From: Bradyrhizobium sp. OK095
GTDB taxonomy: Bacteria > Pseudomonadota > Alphaproteobacteria > Rhizobiales > Xanthobacteraceae
Reading direction: 5' to 3'
Length of the DNA: 64,000 nucleotides
NCBI RefSeq assembly: GCF_900109945.1
Contig: NZ_FOBX01000004.1
Span: 124,001-188,000 of the forward strand
Of this stretch, positions 58,568-64,000 are shown piece after piece (position 1 is the first letter of the stretch; each line of letters begins with the position of its first letter). The notes beneath the pieces were generated by a model. It worked only from the letters and a program-made list of their open reading frames with translations. It was not told the origin of the DNA and ran no database searches. A program made the translations under genes and the position numbers.

Positions 58568-59008
58568 ATGTCTGAGATCAAACCTGCGTCGTCACGTCGT
58601 GCCTTCGTCGCCACCGGCCTCCGAGCCGGTGTCCTGCTCGCCGCGCAGGCGGCGCCGGCCTACAGCCAAAGCAGCAGCTCGAAAATGGAAGCGACCATTC
58701 GCACCGGCGGCGACGTCATGACCCTCGTCAACGTCTTCACGGTCGAGCCGGAAAACCAGCAAAAGCTGGTCCAACTCCTCAAAGAGGGCACTATGTCCTT
58801 CTTCAGCAAGCAGCCCGGGTTCATCTCGTCCAGCGTCCACGCCAGCAAGGAGGGCCGGCGCGCGATCAACTATTCGCAATGGCGAAGCGCAGGCGATATC
58901 GAGAATTTTCGCGGGGATCCGCGATTTGCGCCTTACGTCCAGAGCCTCGCTGCGCTGGCGAAGGCCGAGACGATCCTGTGTGAGGTCGTCGAGGTCAATC
59001 ATGCCTGA
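58568..59008 (+). CDS. Exported antibiotic-biosynthesis-monooxygenase (ABM) domain protein, 146 aa
   Basis: The N-terminus SSRRAFVATGLRAGVLLAAQ (quoted to 20) is a twin-arginine export signal (SRRAFVA) ending near AYSQ (residue 34). The mature part is a single ABM ferredoxin-like domain: VMTLVNVFTVEPENQQKLVQ, GFISSSVHASKEGRRAINYS and YSQWRS. Such small oxygenases act on quinols or other aromatics without metal; Tat export of one is uncommon. It follows the quinone oxidoreductase by 111 bp, which contains two copies of AATCGCCCGG, and may belong to the same TetR-linked response. Confidence 0.85.
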   Translation: MSEIKPASSRRAFVATGLRAGVLLAAQAAPAYSQSSSSKMEATIRTGGDVMTLVNVFTVEPENQQKLVQLLKEGTMSFFSKQPGFISSSVHASKEGRRAINYSQWRSAGDIENFRGDPRFAPYVQSLAALAKAETILCEVVEVNHA

Positions 59009-59114
59009 GCTGCTGCGGGGAGCATCGCGACCCTGATCGATCCATCACGCTGAAGCGCGATGACGATTGAATCCTGATCTCATCGCGCTTTGGGGTGAGG
59101 CGGCGGCCGGAAAA

Positions 59115-59933
59115 TCACCCGATCTGCTTCTCGCCGTGCCGCTCCGACAGCGTGAAAATCTCGACGCCGGTCGCGGTGACGCCGACGGAGTGTTCGAACT
59201 GCGCCGACAGCGAGCGGTCGCGCGTGACCGCGGTCCAGCCGTCGGAGAGAATCTTCACATGCGGCTTGCCGAGATTGATCATCGGTTCGATGGTGAAGAA
59301 CATGCCGGGCTTGAGCTGAACGCCCTCGCCGGGCCGGCCGATATGAATGATGTTCGGCTCGTCGTGGAACATGCGACCGAGGCCATGGCCGCAGAAATCG
59401 CGCACCACGCTCATGGCCTGCGGCTCGACAAAGCTCTGGATGGCGTGGCCGATGTCGCCGGTGGTGGCGCCGGGCTTTACGGCGGCAATGCCGAGCATCA
59501 TCGCTTCATACGTGACTTCGATCAGGCGCTCGGCCTTCCGCGCGATCGGGCCGATCGCATACATCCGGCTGGAATCGCCGTACCAGCCGTCAACGATGAA
59601 GGTGACGTCGATATTGACGATGTCGCCCTCTTTCAGTGGACGGTCGCCGGGCATGCCGTGGCAGACCACGTGGTTGAGCGAGGTGCAGGTCGAGTAGCGG
59701 TAGCCGCGATACATCAGCGTCGCCGGATAGGCATTGTGGCTGAAGGCGAAGTCGCGGACGAATTGGTCGATGCGCTCGGTCGGCACACCGGGCCCGACGA
59801 TGTCGGTGAGCTCGTCGAGGCACTTCGCCACCAAAGCTCCCGCCTTGCGCATGCCGGCAAAGGCGCTCGGCCCGTGCAGCTTGATCTGTCCGGTTTTGCG
59901 GAGGGAGGTATCGGAGGCTTCGACGTAGCTCAT
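59115..59933 (-). CDS. map: Methionine aminopeptidase, type I, 272 aa
   Basis: All five metal ligands can be placed in the usual order: Asp in GDIVNIDVTFIVDGWYGDSS (two Asp; quoted to 20), His in CGHGLGRMFHDEP, Glu in FTIEPMINLG and the last Glu in SAQFEHSVGVT. STCTSLNHVVCHGMPGDRPL is the substrate-side loop. The enzyme removes the initiator methionine from nascent proteins and is normally essential. The length is slightly above the E. coli enzyme (264). It is separated from radC by the TetR/oxidoreductase/ABM/VOC segment. Confidence 0.97.
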   Translation of the reverse strand: MSYVEASDTSLRKTGQIKLHGPSAFAGMRKAGALVAKCLDELTDIVGPGVPTERIDQFVRDFAFSHNAYPATLMYRGYRYSTCTSLNHVVCHGMPGDRPLKEGDIVNIDVTFIVDGWYGDSSRMYAIGPIARKAERLIEVTYEAMMLGIAAVKPGATTGDIGHAIQSFVEPQAMSVVRDFCGHGLGRMFHDEPNIIHIGRPGEGVQLKPGMFFTIEPMINLGKPHVKILSDGWTAVTRDRSLSAQFEHSVGVTATGVEIFTLSERHGEKQIG

Positions 59934-60040
59934 GCGGGGCTGGTCTCGATGTCGGCGGAAGGGCTTGATTTCAGGGCCCTAATCTAATGATCGCGGGCCC
60001 TCATGCAAGTCAGGCGTGCCTCTTGCGCCCGAAACCGGGC

Positions 60041-61357
60041 CTAATTCGGGACTTCTACGGTGGTTTCCACCGGCAGGGCGCCGCCGCGGACGCGGATTTC
60101 GCGGACCGGGTAGGGAACCCGGATGCCCTCGCGCTTGAAGGCGTCCCATAGCGCCAGCATCACGTCGCTCTTGACGTTGTCCATGCCGTCGGGGTCCGCG
60201 ATCCAGAAGGTCAGCGAGAACTTCATCCCGGCTTCCGCGAACTCGGTCAAAATGCTGTTCGGCGGCTTGCCCTTCGTCGCGCGCGGATGGGCGGCGGCGG
60301 TCTCGGCGGCGAGCTTGCAGACCAGTCGGGGGTCGGCATCGTAATTGGTGCCGAAGGCGATCTTCACCAGCGTGTTCTTGTCGGTATAGGTCCAGTTGAC
60401 GACCTTCTGCGTCACCAGGTCCTCGTTCGGCACCAGGAATTCGCGGCCGTCGCCGGCGGCAACGGAAATATAGCGCGTCTTCATCGCGCTGATGCGGCCG
60501 GTGTTGTCGCCGATGGTGACGAGGTCGCCGGGCTTCACCGATTTGTCGGCGAGCAGGATGATCCCCGAGATGAAATTGGCGACGATCTTCTGCAGGCCGA
60601 TACCGATACCGACGCCGACCGCGCCGGAGAATACCGCAAGCGCGGAGAGGTCGATGCCGACGGAGCCGAGCGCGATCACGATCGCGATCGCAAGCAGCCC
60701 GATGCGGATGATCTTGACCAGCAGCACCTGCACCGACGGCGTCAGATCAGTCGCCGAATTGATCCGGCTCTCGGCGAAATTGCTGGCGATGTTGGTGGCC
60801 CAAAGCGCGATGAGCAGCAGCACGCCGGCCTTGATCACCAGCAGCGGCGTCAGCCGCAAGCCACCCAGCACGATGGCGAAGGAGTCGAGCAGGTCGATTG
60901 TCGCGCTGAGCTGTCCAATGATGGACAGTGCTGCGACGAACCAGGCCGTGACCGACACCAGCCTGACGATAAAGGCGTTGCGCAGCACCGGGGTCACGAG
61001 CCGGATCGCGAGCCAGGCGAGGCCCAGCTTGGCCGCGACCATCAGCAGGTAGCTACGGCTCGGCCAGGTCGCGTGATACATCACCAGGCGGGAGACGATC
61101 ACGAGCAGGGTGAACACCGCGGTCGAGGCGCTGGAAACCATCACGCGGGCAAAATGCCGGAGCGGCAGCGGCCAGCGCATCGCCAGCGATGTCAGGTCGA
61201 CGCGGTTACGAACCCCGGCTTCCGCCGCATAGGCGATGCCCGCCGCGGCCAGGATCAGGCCGAATTGCAGGTAGAACCAGGGTGAGGAGATTTCCGCCCC
61301 GACGCTGCGCGCGGTCGTTTGCACGAACTCCATGAAGTCTTTGAGGTCCATGTCCAT
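60041..61357 (-). CDS. Mechanosensitive ion channel (MscS family), 438 aa
   Basis: Several hydrophobic segments (about residues 24-42, 66-85, 100-118, 137-160, 180-200 and 220-245) precede the MscS core: ALAVFSGAVGVGIGIGLQKI (quoted to 20) is the glycine-rich pore helix, VANFISGIILLADKSVKPGD the start of the beta domain, and SAMKTRYISVAAGDGREFLV the cytoplasmic vestibule. It would open under membrane tension to release solutes after osmotic downshock. The extra helices make it larger than E. coli MscS (286) but normal for YbdG/YnaI-like members. The start has no strong ribosome site. Confidence 0.92.
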   Translation of the reverse strand: MDMDLKDFMEFVQTTARSVGAEISSPWFYLQFGLILAAAGIAYAAEAGVRNRVDLTSLAMRWPLPLRHFARVMVSSASTAVFTLLVIVSRLVMYHATWPSRSYLLMVAAKLGLAWLAIRLVTPVLRNAFIVRLVSVTAWFVAALSIIGQLSATIDLLDSFAIVLGGLRLTPLLVIKAGVLLLIALWATNIASNFAESRINSATDLTPSVQVLLVKIIRIGLLAIAIVIALGSVGIDLSALAVFSGAVGVGIGIGLQKIVANFISGIILLADKSVKPGDLVTIGDNTGRISAMKTRYISVAAGDGREFLVPNEDLVTQKVVNWTYTDKNTLVKIAFGTNYDADPRLVCKLAAETAAAHPRATKGKPPNSILTEFAEAGMKFSLTFWIADPDGMDNVKSDVMLALWDAFKREGIRVPYPVREIRVRGGALPVETTVEVPN

Positions 61358-61566
61358 CGGGAGGTCTCGTCGGGAAGCGGGGGGAGTTGATTCGAAGGCG
61401 CCGCAGAATCCCACAAAGGCCGCGGCCGGGCCATCGATACACCGCTAAGTGAAGCGCGTTAAGGCCGCAAAATACGGGCAGATTGCCGCGAGACGCGAAA
61501 ATGGGTTGGCGTGGGAGTCCGCCGACGATAAGGATGCAATTCCAGCGATTTGTACCCGGAAGGTGG

Positions 61567-63360
61567 ATGGCCTCTCTCGACTCTGTCAGCCTCGCCATAT
61601 TGCTCGGCGCCGTCCTCGTCATGGCCGGCATCCTGTCGAGCCTGCTTGCGCTGCGCTTCGGCGCCCCCCTGCTGCTGGTCTTCCTTGCGATCGGCATGCT
61701 CGCCGGCGATTCCGGTCCGGGGCAGCTCCAGTTCGACGATGTCCGCACCACCTATCTGGTCGGCTCGGTGGCGCTGGCCCTGATCCTGTTCGATGGTGGC
61801 CTGAAGACGCGCTTTGCCAGCATCCGCACCGTGCTCGCGCCCTCCGTGGTGCTTGCGACCGTCGGCGTGCTGCTGACCGCGCTGATCACGGCGCCGTTCG
61901 CCAAATACGCGCTCGACCTCAACTGGACGGAATCGCTGCTGGTCGGCGCCGTCGTCGCCTCGACCGACGCCGCCGCGGTGTTCCTGCTGGTGCACACCCA
62001 GGGCCTGCGCCTGCGCCCGCGCGTCGGCGCGACGCTGGAGGCCGAATCCGGCACCAACGATCCGTTCGCGATCTTCCTCACCTTGATGTTGGTCGAATAC
62101 ATCTCGCTGGGATCGAGCTCGCCCGGCCATGTCCTGATGGAGTTCATCCAGGAAGCCGTGCTGGGTGCCGTCGTCGGCTTCTTCGGCGGACGTCTTGTCG
62201 TCATCGCGCTCAACCGGGTGGCGCTGCCGCAGGGCCTGCATGCGCCTTTCGTGACGACGGCTGCGCTCGTGATCTTCGGCGGCTCGCAGATGATGCACGC
62301 TTCAGGTTTCCTTGCGGTCTATCTCGCCGGCATCATCATCGGCAACCGGCCGACCCGCGCGCATAATTCGGTGGTGGCGTTTCTTGATGCCGCGACCTGG
62401 CTGGCGCAGATCGTGATGTTCGTGCTGCTCGGCCTGCTGGTCTCGCCGAGCCGGCTCGGCTCCAGCGTGCTGCCGGCGATCGGCGTCTCCTTCGTCCTGA
62501 TGCTGGTGGCGCGACCGATCGCCGTGTTCGTGTGCCTGGCGCCATTTCGTTTCAACTGGCGCGAAAAGATCTTCATCGCCTGGACCGGCCTGCGCGGGGC
62601 CGTCGCGATCTTCCTGGCCTCGATCCCGATGCTGGTGGGCTTGTCGAAAGCCTATCTCTATTTCGACGTCGCCTTCGTCGTCGTCATCATCTCGCTGTTG
62701 CTGCAAGGCTGGACGCTGGCGCCCGCCGCGCGCAAGCTGCATGTGGCGCTGCCGCGCGCCGAGCGCGGCCCGCGACGCGTCGAACTGGACCTGCCCGGCC
62801 AGCTCGAGCAGCAGCTCGTCGGCTATCCGGTACGGCCCAAGAGCCTGTATTTCCGCCGCGGCCTGATCCCGTCCTGGTCGAAGCCCACGTTGGTGATCCG
62901 CAAAGAGAGCATCCTCACTCCGACAGAAGCCGACCCGATCGCGCCGGGCGATTACATCTATCTGCTGGCACCGCCGGAAAAGGCCGAGGCACTCGACCGC
63001 TTCTTCGTCGACATGCAGCAGGGCTCTGCGCCCGATCCGCATCTGCTAGGCGACTTCATGGTCTCCGGCGAGCACACGCTTGCGGAGCTTGCCGAGATCT
63101 ACGGCGTCAAGGTCAGCGAGGACGAGGCCAAGCTGACGCTCGCCGATTGGTTCGACGTCCATCTCGACCGCGCACCAAAGGAAGGCGCCGAGCTTGCGCT
63201 GGATCCAATCGTGCTCGTCGCCCGCTCCATCTCCGGCGGCCGCGTCAACGTCGTCGGTCTCCGTCTGCCCGAAGACGAGGAAACGCCCGCGCCGCTGACG
63301 CGCCGGCAGTCGCTGCGGAAGAAGTTTTCGGAGCTGTGGATCTCGGTGGCGGGGATTTAG
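61567..63360 (+). CDS. K+/H+ antiporter of the NhaP2/CvrA (CPA1) type, 597 aa
   Basis: About 12 membrane helices fill the first 400 residues, with VGAVVASTDAAAVFLLVHTQ (quoted to 20) and ATLEAESGTNDPFAIFLTLM holding the paired Asp residues of CPA1 exchangers. WTGLRGAVAIFLASIPMLVG is another core helix. A cytoplasmic TrkA-C domain follows (about 415-485, including LTPTEADPIAPGDYIYLLAP) and then a CorC_HlyC-like transporter-associated domain (about 500-580, DFMVSGEHTLAELAEIYGVK). These are the parts of NhaP2/CvrA. The ATG at 61567 follows GGAAGG; longer frames start opposite the MscS gene. Confidence 0.93.
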   Translation: MASLDSVSLAILLGAVLVMAGILSSLLALRFGAPLLLVFLAIGMLAGDSGPGQLQFDDVRTTYLVGSVALALILFDGGLKTRFASIRTVLAPSVVLATVGVLLTALITAPFAKYALDLNWTESLLVGAVVASTDAAAVFLLVHTQGLRLRPRVGATLEAESGTNDPFAIFLTLMLVEYISLGSSSPGHVLMEFIQEAVLGAVVGFFGGRLVVIALNRVALPQGLHAPFVTTAALVIFGGSQMMHASGFLAVYLAGIIIGNRPTRAHNSVVAFLDAATWLAQIVMFVLLGLLVSPSRLGSSVLPAIGVSFVLMLVARPIAVFVCLAPFRFNWREKIFIAWTGLRGAVAIFLASIPMLVGLSKAYLYFDVAFVVVIISLLLQGWTLAPAARKLHVALPRAERGPRRVELDLPGQLEQQLVGYPVRPKSLYFRRGLIPSWSKPTLVIRKESILTPTEADPIAPGDYIYLLAPPEKAEALDRFFVDMQQGSAPDPHLLGDFMVSGEHTLAELAEIYGVKVSEDEAKLTLADWFDVHLDRAPKEGAELALDPIVLVARSISGGRVNVVGLRLPEDEETPAPLTRRQSLRKKFSELWISVAGI

Positions 63361-63369
63361 GCGGTCTCG

Positions 63370-63480
63370 TGTCCCGGACGCGGTGCGGCACAAAGTGCCG
63401 CTCCGCAGAGCCGGGACCCATGACGCGTGGGCCCCGGCTCTGCGACGCACCACTTCGCGCTGCATCGCGTCCGGGGCACG
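63370..63480. repeat. Intergenic palindromic repeat, family D
   Basis: About 110 bp with outer arms GTCCCGGACGCGGTGC / GCATCGCGTCCGGGGC and inner arms CCGCAGAGCCGGG / CCCCGGCTCTGCG around a GACGCGTG centre. It separates the convergent antiporter and deacetylase genes and is of the dispersed bradyrhizobial type. Confidence 0.75.
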
Positions 63481-63489
63481 GAGAACGCG

Positions 63490-64000
63490 TCACGCCCCCG
63501 CCGGCACCACGTCCAGCCAATGCCGCGCAATCGCCGCGCGCGGTGCAATCCACGCGGCGCCGCTCTTCGTCATGTGCGCCAAAATCCGATCCAGCGCACC
63601 GATGCGCCCCGGTCGCCCGATCATGCGTAGATGCAAGCCGACCGACATCATCTTCGGCGCCGTCTCGCCCTCGCGCTTCAGCCATTCGAACGCATCGATG
63701 ACATAGTCGGCAAAGTCCGCGCCGTTGAAGCGCGAGGCGTTGTAATATTGCATATCGTTGGTGTCGAAGGCGTAGGGCAGGACCAGATGCTGCTTGCCGG
63801 AAACCTCCCTGTAATAGGGCAAATCGTCGTTATAGGCGTCGCTGTCGTAGAGAAAGCCGCCGTCTTCGACCAGCAGGCGCCGTGTGTTCGGCGATGTCGC
63901 CGAGCGGGTGTGCCAGCCGACCGGGCGCTGTGCCGTGACGCGTTCGATCGCCGCCACTGTCTTGGCGATGACCGCACGCTCGCTCGCCTCATTCATGTCG
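63490..64000 (-). CDS. Polysaccharide deacetylase-family protein, PuuE/allantoinase-like, C-terminal part (cut by window edge)
   Basis: The visible 170 residues contain RPVGWHTRSATSPNTRRLLV (quoted to 20), GGFLYDSDAYNDDLPYYREV and the block LVLPYAFDTNDMQYY, which match the C-terminal half of PuuE-type enzymes (a polysaccharide-deacetylase fold that acts as metal-independent allantoinase). MSVGLHLRMIGRPGRIGALD carries a late conserved His and Arg. The frame remains open at the right edge of the window, so the N-terminus with the first active-site Asp is missing. A purine- or allantoin-degrading role is family-based; no other ureide gene is visible here. Confidence 0.88.
   Translation of the reverse strand, partial: DMNEASERAVIAKTVAAIERVTAQRPVGWHTRSATSPNTRRLLVEDGGFLYDSDAYNDDLPYYREVSGKQHLVLPYAFDTNDMQYYNASRFNGADFADYVIDAFEWLKREGETAPKMMSVGLHLRMIGRPGRIGALDRILAHMTKSGAAWIAPRAAIARHWLDVVPAGA

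Overview
The window reads as chromosome of a GC-rich alphaproteobacterium, most likely Bradyrhizobium or a close relative in the Nitrobacteraceae. This is an inference. It rests on the very high third-position GC, frequent GTG/TTG starts with clear GGAG-type ribosome binding sites, many acyl-CoA and aromatic-acid enzymes, many periplasmic-binding-protein importers, short secreted proteins and OMP/OprB-type porins of the kind seen in that group, and several families of intergenic palindromic repeats. It looks like ordinary metabolic backbone with accessory catabolic modules. There is no rRNA, CRISPR, insertion sequence or evident prophage, and one tRNA (Arg, CCT).

Layout. 1-4.9 kb: a pair of acyl-CoA dehydrogenase genes (the first cut by the window edge), a short-chain dehydrogenase, a GlsB-type membrane protein, a YidB-type protein and a ketopantoate-reductase-like enzyme. 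5-10.6 kb: secreted proteins, then a CoA ligase / RraA-type aldolase / cupin / TctC-type binding protein operon. 10.7-16.8 kb: tRNA-Arg, a GlxA-type regulator divergent from an HD-domain hydrolase, a GYF-domain membrane protein, a large flotillin-like SPFH protein and a metallo-amidohydrolase. 16.9-22.6 kb: an orphan family-5 binding protein, an acyl-CoA dehydrogenase, a small hydrolase, a second ketopantoate-reductase-like gene and an enoyl-CoA hydratase.

22.6-32.9 kb is a catabolic region. A LysR regulator is divergent from an FAD oxidoreductase and a NitT/TauT-type ABC importer. Next come gentisate 1,2-dioxygenase, a zeta-GST maleylpyruvate isomerase, a MarR regulator, a benzoate-CoA-ligase-family enzyme and a flavoprotein hydroxylase of the salicylyl-CoA 5-hydroxylase/VioD type. 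Together they suggest ring activation as a CoA thioester, hydroxylation to gentisyl-CoA and ring cleavage of gentisate. The two separate promoters share a nearly identical 25-bp element, the probable MarR operator.

33-44.5 kb: secreted cysteine-rich proteins, a quinone-reductase-like MDR enzyme, a dicarboxylate/amino-acid symporter with a binding protein, an ATP-grasp protein, ferredoxin-NADP reductase behind a perfect FNR/FixK-type box, a patatin, a membrane-anchored glutamate-synthase-domain protein, PilZ and a CNNM/CBS protein. 44.6-52.7 kb: a double-barrel porin, a small secreted protein with a strong terminator, a creatininase-family protein divergent from an overlapping ABC importer / 2-hydroxyacid dehydrogenase / double AprI-Inh chain. 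52.7-64 kb: a lysozyme-family protein, small proteins, radC, VOC, a TetR / quinone-oxidoreductase / ABM module lying between radC and map, an MscS channel, a K+/H+ antiporter and the end of a PuuE-like deacetylase.

The observations I rate highest are the paired MarR-type elements and the CoA-dependent gentisate route, the FixK/FNR box, the TetR operators inside two near-leaderless promoters, and the fused porin. I found no clearly unprecedented defence or mobile system.
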